Positions 34,870 through 48,719 of a DNA stretch of 64,000 nucleotides are shown one piece after another. The stretch is from the NCBI GenBank assembly GCA_033085395.1, contig MU853202.1, positions 1 through 64,000 on the forward strand, read 5' to 3'. The first letter of the stretch is position 1. Each line of letters starts with the position of its first letter. The DNA is from Xanthoparmelia taractica. Lineage: Eukaryota > Ascomycota > Lecanoromycetes > Lecanorales > Parmeliaceae. Under the pieces are notes generated by a model that did not search any database, was not told the origin of the DNA, and was given only the letters and a program-made list of their open reading frames with translations. The position numbers and the translations under genes were made by a program.

Positions 34870-36070
34870 TATTTTTATATATATTTAATTTAATATAAAA
34901 GATTATTATCTTAAAATCAAACTCTTTTAAGATATTTAAATTAATTTATAAAGTTCGAGTATTATTAAAATATATTAGAATCGTTAATTAAGATAGTGTT
35001 TCTTAAAGAAGCTAAAAAGAAGTTAATTACTTCTCTAAAGCTATAGATAGTTCTATTTTAAAAGAATATTATTTTTATTAATATTTAAATATCAACGCTT
35101 TTTTAAAAAGTAATATTTTAAGATTCTATAAGAGCTATATTAATTATATATAAAAATAAACGTATTAACGCAAATAACTAATTCATTTTTAGTAATATTC
35201 GAATTCTTCTAAAATATTAAGATATTATAAGTTCGAGATTATCTTAAGCTTATTCTCTAATAAAATTAAGTCGAAAGAGTTAATTTTTTTATTTAATAAA
35301 TTAACGTTTAAATATCTTTAAAACAAAATTATAAAAGAAATAATAATATTAAATTTTACGAAAAGCTTAAATAGCTAGCGAAGATCTTATAAGTACTATT
35401 AAAATATTCTAGCACTCGTAATCACATTATTAATATAAGCTTTTACGTTAAGAATATATTATAAAATCTTATCGATTTAACGTTAAATATAAGTAATCGA
35501 ATTTATATAATTTATAATTAAAATATTAAAGATTTCTTAATCTCTATAACTTATAATAGTCTATATATAGCGATAATTTAAATATACTCGCTATTAATAG
35601 AAAAAAGAAATAATATCGATTATTAAAATAAAATTATAATTAAATACATATTTTAAAGTAATAAGTTATTTAAACCTCGAATATTAATTATTAATCTTTT
35701 CTTAATAATATTATTAAATAATATTTTTTATATAACGAATATTAAATAAAAAAAGAATATAGAATCTTTAGTCTATTTAAGTCTTTTCTATTTATATAAC
35801 TTATTAAAGACTTTATCGATTACTTCTCGATCTCGTACGTCTAAGAGATAGATTTTAACTTTCATATTAATCTTAATTTACTAATTATTTCTTAATAAAA
35901 GCTCTATTTATTTCTCTTCTAATACTTTAATAATGTTAATATCTTATTAAATCTATAAAAATTCGTTAACTAGGTCGACTAATGTAGTTCTAGTCTATAC
36001 ATCCTCGAAAATCATAACTTTATTTAATAACTTATTTTCTTTAATTAATAAGAGAATTATATAATTTAAC
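34870..36070 (-). pseudogene. Reverse transcriptase of Gypsy G3
   Basis: Collinear with G2 and G4 RT. The YVDD box at 35426-35437 reads YINN (Val also changed). Strongly RIP-mutated, including small deletions (for example around 35640-35655). Confidence 0.72.
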
Positions 36071-36276
36071 CTTAAGTTTATATTTATATTTATAATTATT
36101 ATTATTAAGACGAATTTAGATTCGATATTAATTTAAATATAAATTTCGTAATCTATTTCGAGAATATTTTTAAGTCTTAATTTCCTTGGAATTTAAATAG
36201 ATATATTAGATTTATTTTCAGTTAGAATTTCAATTATTATATAATTAATTAAATAAGCGAATATTATTAAATTTAT

Positions 36277-36657
36277 CTATATTGCTAGCTTAAATAAGAA
36301 ATCACGATCGTTAAATAAATAAATTTTCTTGATTAATAGAATTATCTCGCTATACGAAAACACGAAAACAAATAATTTAATATAAATCTTTCTTCGAATA
36401 AATAAACTCGCCCTAAGATCGAGCAATAATATTAACCGTAGTGCTACAGTTATTAATCCTTGCTTTTTATTAATTATATTAATAATTATTTCTTTAGACT
36501 TAATAATATTATTTTTAATAAGTATTTTAACACGTAAATTATCGATAATATAATTCTCTACGTAAATATATAAGCACTTTTTAATCTTAATTATTAATTT
36601 TAGAAAGATAAATATCTTACGTAATATGCTTCTAAGTCTCGTGTTTAAAAGTATCAA
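36277..36657 (-). pseudogene. Retropepsin-like region of Gypsy G3
   Basis: Open for 126 codons on the minus strand: 'IIDNLRVKILIKNNII', then 'FIRRKIYIKLFVF' and a C-terminal NDRDFLFK. A short deletion has removed part of the segment before 'DNLRV' relative to G2, so the reading stays in one frame by chance. Confidence 0.62.
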
Positions 36658-37299
36658 TTCTACGTACTCGCAAAGATATTATTATTTTAAAAATAGCTAT
36701 ATTAGAATACTATTAAGAATATTACAATCTATCCATTAAACTTATAATATATTCAGTATTAATATAAAATTTATTCTCTTAATTAATAGAATCGAGTTTA
36801 ACTTTAATTATAACGTAAGTTTAGTTTTAAAATATAAAATTATTTCTTAAATTCTAATTAAAAGCGATAGACTTAATAATTTTTTATTATTTATTAACGA
36901 AGTTAAAAGACTTTACTAGCATTATTTCGTTAATATAAATATACTTTTTAGAATAATTAATACGTAAATGCTTATACAATTTAATCTTAAATAAGAAGAA
37001 TTTCTAATAGTTTCGATAGTAGATTTCGATTCCTATAAAGTTAGTAAACTAATTATTATTTGACTATATAGGACGCTTAGGATTATATTTAGAATTAGTA
37101 TAATATATCTTATTTTTATACTAATCTTCGCCTATAAAGTAAGAATATTCAATATTAATATTTTCTTTCTAATATTCCGAACTTTAAGCTTATTCGTTAT
37201 ATTTCAATTTAGCATTTTCATCGATAATAGAGATATAATAAGTAGCTACTTTTGAATAATTTATAGTATTAAACCAAGGTCTTTAACTGCTTTGCTAAA

Positions 37300-38847
37300 A
37301 ACCTTGAGTTGATCTTAAAGAAAACTACTATTACTAGTTATTAAATAAAGGTCGATTCGAGATTAAATTTAGTACGTTTAAAGTGGCGATTTATAGGGAT
37401 TAACGAGATTAAACGTTTTGCTGTGAATTTAAATAAGTATTTTAACTATTAAATTAACGAGGAAATAACTAAGTTAATTAAGCGTTTTAATTTTTATATT
37501 AATTTTAAATTTAACGAAAAGACTAAAAGTAAGGCCGCTAATATTAATTATTAGAACCTATACTTTAAGGTCGAAATTATTAAGAAAATTATTATTATAA
37601 ACGAGATTAATACTAATTAGAAATATCTTTTTTAATATTATTTCGATTTTAAGAAGAATAATTCTAAGAAGAGCTTATAAGAATATTCCCCGAAGACGAA
37701 GAAGAAGAAAATCTATACGTTCTCGAATTATATCTGTTTACGAAGATTCATTGATTATACTTAAGGTTATTCATCTCCTCAAGAAAATTATGCAAAATAA
37801 TTTAATTTTTAATCTTCTTAAGTCACGACTTAACTTAATATTTAAGTTATTATAAATTACATTAAGCTAATTTTTAATGCTAGTTAAACGGATATTCTTC
37901 GAAGCACATAAGATCTTTTATACGAATTATCGAGACTTTCTCTTACTAATAATATTTCTTAAAATATATCTTTTTCTTAATAATAAGTTAATCGTTATAT
38001 TAATAGATATCTTAAATCGTTTGATTAATATTCTCTCTCACTTATTTAATTTCTTTTCGAGCTTTATAAAACGCTTATTATTATTAAAAAGCTCGCTTAA
38101 TTATTACTTTAAAGTAAACTTTTTTAAATAAGTTTAAAGATTTATATAAACGAGCTTATTTTTCTTAATACTAACTACGTTACGAGTATATTTCAGAAAC
38201 AAATATATATCTCGAAAGTAGATCTCTTTTAAAGTATACTCCATTAAAAAAACATCGGAAGTTATCGACTTATTCTTACATAACGAGTTAAAGAATTCTA
38301 TATTATTAGCATTTCATCTACTGTCTAATATAGTTCCTACTATAGCATTAACGCTATTCTATTCTAGCGGTCCTCGCTTATTAGGCGATTTAGATACGCT
38401 ACGTAGAAGATCTTATGAAGCAATTTATTGTTATTATGAAAAGCTAGTATTCTATTAATTAATCTCGTTATTTTGAATTATATTAAAATTATTTAAAGTA
38501 TCTCTAGAAGTAGAATTTGTGCTTGAATTTAAAGTAAGATTCGATATAAAATTCGTAACAGTTAAATTACTAGAATTAGAGTTAGTGATAGAAATTTTTT
38601 TAAAAGGACTTTTTATAGGCGAAGAACGAGATATATCGCTAATAGAAGAAGATTCTCTTAATCTTCTTAATAATTAAATATTAGTCTTAAATCTAATTAG
38701 AGTAGTTTTAAAAATCGATCGATTAAGTGCTTAGCTAGTAGATTAATTTAATGTCTTAATAAATATAGAACGAGCTTTTACACGTGCGTTACGAGCTAAT
38801 AAAGTTACTTCTTTTACGATCTTTAAAGGCCTAAAATTAACTCTAAC
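37300..38847 (-). pseudogene. Gag of Gypsy G3, N-terminus cut by Copia A2
   Basis: Minus-strand gag collinear with G2. The helical core lies at about 37900-38110. The extreme N-terminal part and leader are separated by the Copia insertion at 38848. The plus-strand open stretch 37877-38131 is antisense. Confidence 0.5.
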
Positions 38848-39010
38848 TATTGAAATTCGGGTCACGTGACTAGATCACGTGACACGCTAAGGCGTGCCTT
38901 ATAGTCCCGCTTTCCTAGCTAGTACTCCTTAGTCAATACAACTACTATATATCCTACTTCATATTTTGATAGGTTATAAGCCCGGGCTATGCCCGGCAGT
39001 GGTTTAGCTA
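38848..39010 (+). repeat. 5' LTR tip of Copia A2
   Basis: Outer LTR part with two CACGTG-centred palindromes (GTCACGTGAC, then ATCACGTGAC), the ACACGC/GCGTG hairpin and a GCCCGGGC palindrome near 38990. CA/TG dinucleotides are retained. It matches A1 19060-19224 in reverse complement. Confidence 0.82.
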
Positions 39011-39499
39011 TATTATAATCTATCGCTATTACAATGACTCTTTAATATTTATCGAGATATTAAACGTCGCTATAGCGATTATTTAATAATTTCTTTATAA
39101 TAAATATTTCTTATATTAAAATAATTATTTAGGGTCTAAACGACTATAATTCGCTATTAATTCGAGAGCTGAAATTTATCACTTAGCGCTCTCTCGTCTT
39201 AAGGCCGATAATATCGAATCTCGCTACGCGATTAAGTAAAATTATATACTTATTAGAGTCTTTAAAATACTATTCATTTCTTTATATAAAACACGCTAAA
39301 TAAAGAAAAATATTTTCTTATTTATTATATTAAAATATTAAATTAGATAAAGAGTATATAGACTTTAAAGTCTAAGATTAATTACGTAATATTTATAATA
39401 ACGACGAGAAATTAATTATTTTAATTATTATAGACGAAGATTAAATTTAAATAAATTAAGAAAAAAATAAGCTTAATTATTATCTTAACTTTCGTTAAT

Positions 39500-41300
39500 A
39501 AAGATTAAAATAAAAACAAATAAATTTTAAAGCGAAAACGCTTAGTTTTTATAATCTTTATTAGGAATTAAAGTTAAGGATAAATAAATTAAATCTCGTT
39601 AACGTAAAGATAAGAAAATTTTTAATATAAATAAGCGATTTCTTAATTAAGAGAAATATAATTAAGCGAAAAGTAAAAGTAAATAATTAAGATATATATT
39701 ATAAGTCTTAGACTAAGATAGTTAGAATAATAAAGATTAGAATAATTAGAATAATTAATATAGCTTAGATAGAGAAGAGTCTATAAGGTCTATAAAAATC
39801 AAAAATTCTCTTTCTTAATATTCGTATATATTATTTATTTTGAAGTTAAAATTCTCACACTTTACGAGAGAGTTATCTCAATAAAGCGTTATTAGCTATA
39901 TTATATTAATTTATTTCTTCGCTCTTCGATAATAAAGATCTCGCTTATTCGAGTTAATCTTAAAATTAAAAGAGATTTTTCTTATACGCTTAAGATATTT
40001 ACGAGTCTATCGAATAGCGATATCGATAATAAGTATATCTTAATTGAACTCACTAATTTAACTTCTACTTTAAAATAATTTATCTTTAAAATATCGTCGA
40101 AGTTAATCTTTAACGAAGATCTCTTTGATTTTCGAGGGAAATCTAATTTATTAATATTATTAACTTTATTAATCTTAAAGACTTTAAGTCTTAATTATAT
40201 TAATTAAAGAGATTAAGATCTCGATCTCTTTAAGTTATCTAGATAATATTAATAAATTTAAAAATATCTTTAATTATTAAATATAAAAATAATAGTTTAA
40301 GAATAAGTTAAAGCTTTTAGATATCTAGCGATATATCGCTAAAAACTTTATAATCTTAATTATTATTAGCGGCGATATTATTATTAAGAAGAAAATTAAG
40401 ACGTGAAAATAAATTTATAATAAAATCTATATTATATTTAAATCTCGCTATAAGCGAAACGCTCGCTTTATAATTAAGAATAAAATTAATATTAAAGATA
40501 TTTAAATAATCTTTAAGAAGTTTAAGTCTTAAGACTTTAAAATTTTTAACTTTATCTTTAAAAAGATAAATAACGTTATTCTCGCGAGATACGATAATAA
40601 TTTTTAGAGCTATATTAATAAATTTATAAAATTATTAAAAGTGTTTAATATTCTATTCTTTAAGCTTTATTTTAATAAAAATTAAAAACTCTATTATTTT
40701 TACTTAAGCTTAGATTTAGTTTATAACTTATATTATAAATAATATAATTAGACTTATAATGCTTTTAATAATAATAACGAGTCGAAATTCAATCTAAATT
40801 ATACTATTACGAGATTTATTAATATTATTATAAATCTTATAAGCTCTATTATTATTATCGAAGCATAGATATTAATCATGATAATTAATAATATCTTTAC
40901 GTATATTTTATAGAGTATAATTATTCTAATTATCGCTGAAGATTACTTCGAAAATAAGATTTAATTAAAAGCTTATATCAATAATTCTCGTATTTGTATT
41001 TAAATTTATAATTATTATAATTATTATAAAAAGAACTAATATAACGCTTTTAAATACGTTACTTTATATTCTTATTTAAAGTCTACAAATAATAATAATA
41101 GAGAAAGTAATAAACGTAATTAAGACGATTATAATAATCATAGAGATCGTAATAATCGTGAAGAAAAGAACTTCTTAAATAAAGATAATAAGAATAAGAA
41201 TAATTTCCCTTAAAAGCCTATCATCGAGAATATTATTATTATAATATATATTAAATTATCGGCGATTTATAGCTTCGTGATCTATATTAAATAATTAAGC
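39500..41300 (+). pseudogene. Gag and zinc-knuckle region of Copia A2
   Basis: Plus-strand reading through 40330-40600 aligns with A1. A degenerate CCHC-like segment (ICx-x-YNYYNYYKKN form) lies at about 40985-41045. A charged tract of Asn, Arg, Asp and Lys follows at 41090-41210. Gag in Copia packages RNA; this one is broken by stops. Confidence 0.58.
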
Positions 41301-41699
41301 TTAGCGATAATCTACTTAATCGCTTAATCTTAAGCTCTTTAAAATCTAATCTCTTAATCTCGCTTTAAGATATTAATATTATTTAAAATAATAATAAAGA
41401 TCTTATCGATATTTACGATCGCTATATTATCGGCGCTATAATTTATTAATTACGTATATCCTTAATATATAATTTAAGATCGTTAGATCTTTTAAATCTT
41501 TATTTTATTCGCTAAATTAATTAAAATTAATAAGATTATAGATTATATTATAATTAAGAGAGTTAAGCGTATTTAATTAAATTGTAAGAGATTTAAGAAT
41601 AAACGCACCTTAATTATTAATAATATTTAATATATATTAATCAATAAGTTTAATCTAATTTCTTAGAGATAATTAAAGAATTAAAAAATTTCTCTTTCT

Positions 41700-42650
41700 T
41701 TTATATCTAACGAAATCGATATTAAAGAATATAATATTATTTTTAAGCGTTAGCGTAATCGACTTTATATATTTAATATTTAAATAGATGTTTTAATATA
41801 CTTTGTAATAATTAATAAAGATATTCTCGCTTATAATAAGTTCTTATTTATTATAAGTGTTCTCGCCATTAATATCGATATCTTAAAGTCTTAAATTAAT
41901 AAGAAGATCTTATAATTATAATATAATCGTTATAATTATTTAAGCTATTAGAACATTAAGAAGCTAATTAAGATATATATTAAGATAAATCTTATTATCT
42001 CAGTTTCTAAAGATACTTACGAATCGTATAATATCGTTCATATAAAAATAAAAAGATATAAGCGCTACGTCGAATCGAGATATTAGAAAAACGATCTAAT
42101 TTATAATAATATTTAAGATTTATTTTATTCTTTTTATAATAATTATAGATATATAATAACTTTCTTAAACGATAAGACTCTTAGATTCGACGTTTACTTT
42201 ATATTAAATAAAATAAAATTCATGATTTTAGAAGCGCTTAAGTTATTTCTAAATCAAGTAAAATATAATAATTATAAATATACTTGATTTCGATTCGATT
42301 ATAGCATTGAGTATAATAATTATAATATATATATATATCGACTATATAAATATATTATCTAAGAGAATATTATCTTTAATAATTTTTAAATAAATAATTT
42401 AATAAAATATTAGCGCTATATTTAAAGAAAATACATTATCGTAGAAATATTAGACGAAGTTTATTCGGGTATTTAATTATCTTCGTAATCTATAATTAAT
42501 CTTAAGTTAAGATATTACTTCTTATGAGATCTATATAATTATTTATTAAATTTATCTTATCTTCGAATTATCGAATAGATCGAATATTATTAGATATATA
42601 TAATTAATATCGAGTGAATTAAATATTAATATCTTGCGTATAAGAATAAA
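41700..42650 (+). pseudogene. Integrase of Copia A2
   Basis: The reading 'TTFLNDKTLRFDVYF' (about 42150-42205) is the D1 block (Asp to Asn at one of the two positions). 'RFRFDYSIEYNNYNIY' (about 42283-42330) is the D2 block, where the family has FRSDxGxEY. Between them is 'EALKLFLNQVKYNNYKYT'. The catalytic Glu was not confirmed. This is the DDE recombinase of a Copia pol, inactive here. Confidence 0.75.
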
Positions 42651-43939
42651 TTAGTTAGTTATTAAGCTAACAAATTTTATCGTATACTCTTATTTAATAA
42701 TAAGATCGAAATCTTCTTTAATATTATCTAAATTAATAATATCTTATTTAAATCAATTTTAATAAAACTTATCTCTCGCGAAATATAATAAATCAATAAT
42801 ATTAAGCTTCTAGAAGCTTATAGTAAGCGTTATAATAATGTTATTAACGTTATTTAAGAGCTCGCTTTAATATTTATTTTAAAAGAGAGAGTCTTTAAAA
42901 AAAGACGCGAATTCTTTATTAAAGCAATTAATTTTATTATAATATTAATTAAAAAAAAGTATTTTATAAAAATTAGAATATTAATTAAAATATAGTTCTC
43001 GACTCGAAGAGCGTTACTCTCGTATATATCTTTAGAAGAATTATCGAAATCACTCGAAACGCTTAATAATAAAACGTTTATATTATTATTAATTTTTAAA
43101 GACTCGATATTAAACGAGAAGTTTATAATACGATTTATAATAATTAAAGAATCTTCGAAACGTGAATTATTAAGATAATATACAGTTCTTAGAATTTATC
43201 GTAATCTTATTTTAAACTCTCTTATCTTATTAATTAAAATTAATATTTTTAAATTATATAAGTTATAAAATTATAAAAAAGTAATAATAAACTTATGTTA
43301 AAAAAATATAATAAGAGCTCATTATATAAAAAGAAGTTAACTCTCTTATAATTAATAATATCTAGACTTTAATAATTTTTTTCTTAAACGCGTATACCTT
43401 AAAAGATAAATAAGTCTATAAAATTAAGCGTGAAAATTAAGAAGAGATCGCTCGCTATAAGATTCGTTAAATAATATATAACTTTAAATAATATAAGAGT
43501 ATAGACTTTAATAAGACTTTCGTCTTCGTTATTAAATTTATAAATTATAAAATTATCTTCGTTTTAATAATAGCTCTAAATTAAAAACTAAAATAAAAAA
43601 ATATTAAAATAATCTTTTTATACGATAATATAAATAAAATTATCTATATTATATAATTTATTAACTTTAAAGTTAGCGAGAAATATAAGATATATAAATT
43701 AAAAAAGACGTTATACGATCTAAAATAGTTCTTTAAAGTTTAATATAATATTCTAATAATATATTTTAAAGAGCTAAGCTTCGAGTCTATTACGATCGAT
43801 TACTCGATTTTTAATAACGATATTATTATTATTACTATCTACGTGAATAATATTCTATTAATTAATTTTAATAAAAAGAAAATTTAAAGTATTAAAAATA
43901 AGCTTTATAAGCGCTTTAAGATAATCGATTTAAGCGTAT

Positions 43940-43944
43940 ATAAT
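43940..43944. repeat. Target-site duplication ATAAT, left of solo LTR
   Basis: ATAAT here and at 44095-44099 flank the 150-bp insert exactly; the insert is absent from the equivalent place in the Copia fragment near 5185. Confidence 0.9.
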
Positions 43945-44094
43945 TGTCATGGAATATTTGATCATATGGACGTAGGACTGGTCATGACTAGCCTTGGCGC
44001 TTCTCCGTACTTAGCTGGCGCACACACACGTAGATCAATAAACAATTCATCCACCACACTCATTATTGAACCACATCAATATTGTTCCTTGACA
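43945..44094 (+). repeat. Lightly mutated 150-bp solo LTR of a further LTR family
   Basis: Begins TGTCATGGAATATT and ends ATTGTTCCTTGACA, so it has TG...CA ends with a short imperfect terminal inverted repeat (TGTCAxGGAA), and a perfect 5-bp TSD. It keeps normal CA/TG content, including a (CA)n stretch near 44022. It resembles no other sequence in the window. The orientation is arbitrary. A MITE with 5-bp TSD is the alternative. Confidence 0.8.
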
Positions 44095-44605
44095 ATAATT
44101 ATTATCTCGATATAATTATTATTAGAGATTAAGTTAATCGAATCTTATAACTCGATTAAACGAACTATATTTAGAAATTTATTATTAAATATAATATATA
44201 AGAGAGTAAAAGAACTCTTATTCTAATAAATATAGAGAAGTATTAGATTATTAAAGAAGATTTTTAGATAATTAAAGCTTCTCGTATCGTCTATTAATTA
44301 ATTATTTACTCGCTAATATATATAATATTAGATATTAAATTAAATATCGCCTATATTATTTTAATTATATCTCGATATAATTTTAATTTAAATAAGTTTT
44401 ACTAAAAGATTATTAAACGTATCTTTCGATATCTTCGATAAATAATTAATTATTAACTTATCTTTTGAGAATATCCAAAATCTTTATTTAAGTATATTAA
44501 CATTAATTAAGCTAGCGATTAAGATATTTAACGTTTTTTTTAAATACGTCTTTAACGTAGATAGCGCTACGATTAATTAATTATCTAAGCGATAACTTAT
44601 CGTAG

Positions 44606-44785
44606 TGTAACAGCAAATAGAGATATATTCAAGCAGTCAATTCGTTGGGTATCTAAATCTTAATTATTCTAAGTTGAAAAATTCTATCTAAGTTAGGGCC
44701 AGCCAAGCACTTACCTTAGCCGAGTATCAGCCAAGCACTTGCCTTACCGAGTGCTTAGTTGACTTGGCAAGTGCGTTTCGTGATA
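44606..44785 (-). repeat. 3' LTR of Gypsy G5
   Basis: 180 bp from TGTAACAGC to TTTCGTGATA. It contains two copies of CAAGCACTT.CCTTA.CCGAGT, an internal duplication absent from other LTRs. It is unpaired in the window. Confidence 0.87.
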
Positions 44786-45224
44786 GCATCCATCGAAATA
44801 GAAGAAAAGCGAGCAATATCGCTTGCTATTATATATATATTAAAGTATATAGAAAAACCTTATTAATTAAGTAAATTCGTTAATAATAGTATACTAAAAT
44901 TAACGAGAAGTTAGTGATAGTAAGGTCTTTTCGACGGCTAAATCATATAATTAGAATATTAATTAGTACACAAACAATAATAGTTACAATAATATCAATT
45001 CTTTTTATCATAAAATAAACGTTATCGAGTAGAGGAGAATATATCTCGATCGATAATACTCGTTGAATATCTAAATATAAGTATAATAAGTAGATATAGT
45101 GTGAGTGTTATAATGTAGTAGCGATATTATATCTTCTAAGACGATCTCTTCCTTTTGCGAATAAGTTAAAAGACGAAGATAAAATTATAGAAGTGAGTGT
45201 AATAGCTCGAATTCTAGCTGCTTC

Positions 45225-45383
45225 CTTCTTATATTTCTTTATCAACTCAAAAGCATTATTAAGATCTTTAATATTATATCACTAATCGTATTTAGAATTA
45301 TATTTCTTTCCTCTCATTAGATATTCTATAATTAAATTACGTTCTTTCTTAATAATTCGTTTATTAAGAAATCGTTCGATTTC
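45225..45383 (-). pseudogene. Chromodomain of Gypsy G5
   Basis: Minus-strand reading collinear with the G2 chromodomain: EIERFLNKRIIKK start, aromatic core with Trp codons lost, DLNNAFELI-type helix. Inactivated. Confidence 0.7.
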
Positions 45384-47239
45384 TATATTAATAATATTAT
45401 TATTATTAATAGAAATAGGCGAGATATATTAAGATCAAGAGCGTTTAAAAGAATCGTTCTCTAACGCAGAATAAGGCTTTAATTATACTATTATAAAAAA
45501 GAAATATACTCTTTATTCTATAGAAATAACGAGTCTATAAATAAGTCTATCTATTTTATTTATTACCTAAAAAAAATCGATATATTATTATAATAACTTA
45601 TTAATAATATCGAGGATAGAGGAGATCTTATAAACTTTATATAGTCGAAGAAGCGCCTATTCTCTCACTCTAAGAAACATTAATTAATACTTTTTATTAT
45701 AATAAAATTTATTAGATATTTAAATTAAATCGATAATATCTTTAACTATAATTTCTATAAAAACGTGATCGATTTTAATTAATAAACGAAGCAAATTTAA
45801 AGATCTATTTAAAGTAAAATCGTAGATTACTTCGCTCGATATAATTTCAGAAGAGATAGAGTTATTTAAAAAGATTTATATTCGTAATAAAACTTTCGAC
45901 TATAAAAAAGATCTATTAAAGATATACACGAAGTATTTTATAGCTATCTTAATAATCTAATTAGTGCGTTCGCTCGCATTATTAATGTACGAATAATGAA
46001 CTATTAAATAAAATAGAGAAATTCTTAATAGTTTAAAAAGCGATTTTTAGAGCTTCGAAAGAAATTTCCTATCTCTATTACTAATAATGGCTTTTAAGAT
46101 TCTTTAATTAGTAATATTAAGTCAATTTAAAAGTACTTTTATTTAATTAGATACTTTTTAATTAGCTTATTAGAGATAAATTAAATAACTTTAATAAACT
46201 TATAAATAATAGATATAATATAATTTAATTTATAATTTAATAGAGATAATATTAGAATAAAGTTAATAATTAAAGTGTAAAAAGGCACGGGCGAAGATGA
46301 AATCAACTACAAGCTATCGTAAGATGCGTGCCTTCTTATCTATAATATTAAACACTCTAAGTAATATCGAATAAAGTCTTATAAATACTTTATGATTTTA
46401 TGAATATATTAAGATAAGATAACAATTTCGTAGCATCTCTAAAAGCTAGAATACTCTTTCTTATATATTAAAGTAAGAATATTCTTTATCAGCAAAAAGA
46501 AAATATAAAGTTATTATTAATTAATAATTCTATTAACATAAAAGATAAGATCTCGCTAAAGACTTTGCTACTTTTACTATTAATTCTCTTTCGGCCGAGT
46601 TTATTACTTTAGCTATTCTTATTATTAATTCTTCGATCGTGGCGAAAAATAGAAGTCAATATTAGTAGCAAAGAGATACTTTTTCCGCACGAAAGACAGA
46701 GAAGCTACGTCCTCGCTGACTAGACTTTTATTAATATCGAGCTATAAAGAAATCCTTTTATAATAATCATCTTATTAATAATCTTAAATACACTTATCAT
46801 GAAATATAATACTTATTTCTATTAAACTTATCATGAAAATATTAGTGTAGAAAGTATCTAACTTCGAATAATAATAAGATAACGAATTATCTCTATTTAG
46901 ACTTATAAGTCTTGATAGAGCATTAGATACAATATATTCTTTTCTAGATTTATGAGATATAATTAAATTAAATTATCTTAAGAATTGAGTAGCTCGAATT
47001 AAACGAATATTTATTCGCATTATTAATGTAATCGAAATAATCGAATTTTACTTTATAATATTAATAATATTAGAGTAATTAATCTATATTCTTATAGAAT
47101 ACTTTAAAGATTCGATTATATATCTTATTTTCTTTAGATATTAAATAAGGCTAGTAATTTTCAATTCCGTAGGCTAGTAATTTCGTTCTACTATAGTTAG
47201 AAGTCTTAATAAAAAAAGAATAGACTTCGTTTCTACACG

Positions 47240-48500
47240 AGAGGGCCATTTATTATTTTTATATATATTTAATTTAAAATAAGCATTTAATTTGATATAA
47301 AAGACTATCGCCTTAAAATCAAACTTCTTTAATACATTTAAGTTAATTCATAAAATTCGAGTATTGTTAAAATATATTAGAATCGTTGATTGAAATAGTG
47401 CTTCTTAAAGAAGCTGGAAAGAAGTTAATTGCTTCTTTAAAGCTATAGATAATTTTATTCTAGAAGAGTGTTATTTTCGCTAACGTTTAGAGTTCGATAC
47501 TTTCTTAAAAAAGTAATGTTTTAAGCTTCTATAAGAACTATATTAATTATATATAAAAATAAACGTACTAATATAAATAGTCGATTAATTTTAAATAATA
47601 TTCGAGTTCTCTTAAGATACTAAAATATATAAATTCGAAATAGCTTTAAGCTTATCTTCTAATAAAATTAAGTTAAAAGAATTAATATTTTTATTTAATA
47701 ATTTAATATTTAAATATCTTAAAAAGACTTTCATAGAAGAAATAATAATATTAATTTCATAAAAAGCTTAAATAGCTAACGAAGATCTTGCAAGTGCTAT
47801 TAAAATATTCTAATACTTATAAATATATTATTAATATAAGCTTTTACGTTAAGAATATATTATAAGATCTTATTAATTTAACGCTAAATATAAATAATCG
47901 AATTTATATAACTTATAATAAAAATATTAAAAGTTTTTTAATCTCTATAACTTATAACGGTCTATATATAGCGATAATTTAAATACACTCGCTATTAATA
48001 GAAAAACGAAGTAGTATTAATTACTAAAATAAAATTATAATTAATTAATATCTTAATTATATTCTATTAAAGAGATATTAAATATTTATTTCAAAATAAT
48101 AAGTTATTTAAATCTCGAATATTAATTATTAATCTTCTCTTAATGATATTAGTAATTAATATTTTTTATATAATAAATATCGAATAGAAGAAGAATATAA
48201 AATGTTTGATTTATTTAGGTCTTCCCTATTCGTGTAACTTATTAAAGACTTTATCGATTACTTCTCAATCTTATACGCTTAAAAAATAAATTTTAACTTT
48301 TCTATTAATCTTAATTTATTAGTTATCTCTTAATAAAAGCTTTATTTATTTCTCTTCTAATATTTTAATAAAGTCGATATCTCGCTAGATCTATAAGAAT
48401 TCGTTAACTAGATCAATTAATGAAATTCTAGTCTATATATCTCCGAAAATTATAACTTTATTTAATAGCTTAATCTCTTTAATTAATAAGAAAATTAATT
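47240..48500 (-). pseudogene. Reverse transcriptase of Gypsy G5
   Basis: Collinear with the other copies; the YVDD box at 47827-47838 reads YINN. The approach segment (VDLINEF-like) is at about 48370-48420. RIP stops throughout. Confidence 0.73.
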
Positions 48501-48719
48501 AATTTAAGCTTAAATTTATTCTTAAATTTATAATTATTTTTATTAAGGCGAATTTAGATTCGATATTAATTTAAAAGTAGTTCTCGTAATCTATTTCGAG
48601 AATATTTTTAAGCCTTAATTTCCTTGAAATTTAAATAGATATAATAGACTCATTTCGAATTAGAATTTTAGTTATTATATAATTAATCAAATAAGCGAAT
48701 ATTATTAAATTCGTCTATA

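Larger units (their letters stand above)
33437..38847 (-). mobile_element. Middle segment of Gypsy G3 between G4 and Copia A2
   Basis: Resumes the G3 sequence after the duplicated ATTCT. Minus-strand order from right to left: gag, retropepsin-like region (36277-36657), RT (34870-36070), RNase H/integrase span. The right end stops at TTAACTCTAAC (38847), where Copia A2 begins. The equivalent continuation in G2 is at about 16780 and in G5 at about 51376. Confidence 0.88.
38848..44605 (+). mobile_element. Copia retrotransposon A2, 3' end missing
   Basis: Plus-strand Copia: 5' LTR from 38848 (TATTGAAATTCGGG, where A1 has TGTTGAAATTCG), gag (about 39500-41300), integrase (41700-42650), RT (YVNN at 43840-43851), and RNase H cut at 44605 by the LTR of G5. 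Compared with A1, the part from about 44590 to the CDS end and the 3' LTR are missing. It sits inside G3 gag. A solo LTR of another family interrupts the RT at 43945-44094. Confidence 0.88.
43150..44605 (+). pseudogene. Reverse transcriptase/RNase H of Copia A2
   Basis: Copia RT with YVDD reading YVNN at 43840-43851, preceded by a 'DYSIFNND' segment and followed by 'LLINFNKKKI'. It is broken by the solo LTR at 43945-44094, then continues to the 'YTILIISRYNFN'-like SRFN segment (about 44350-44400) and the start of RNase H. It ends abruptly at 44605. Confidence 0.8.
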
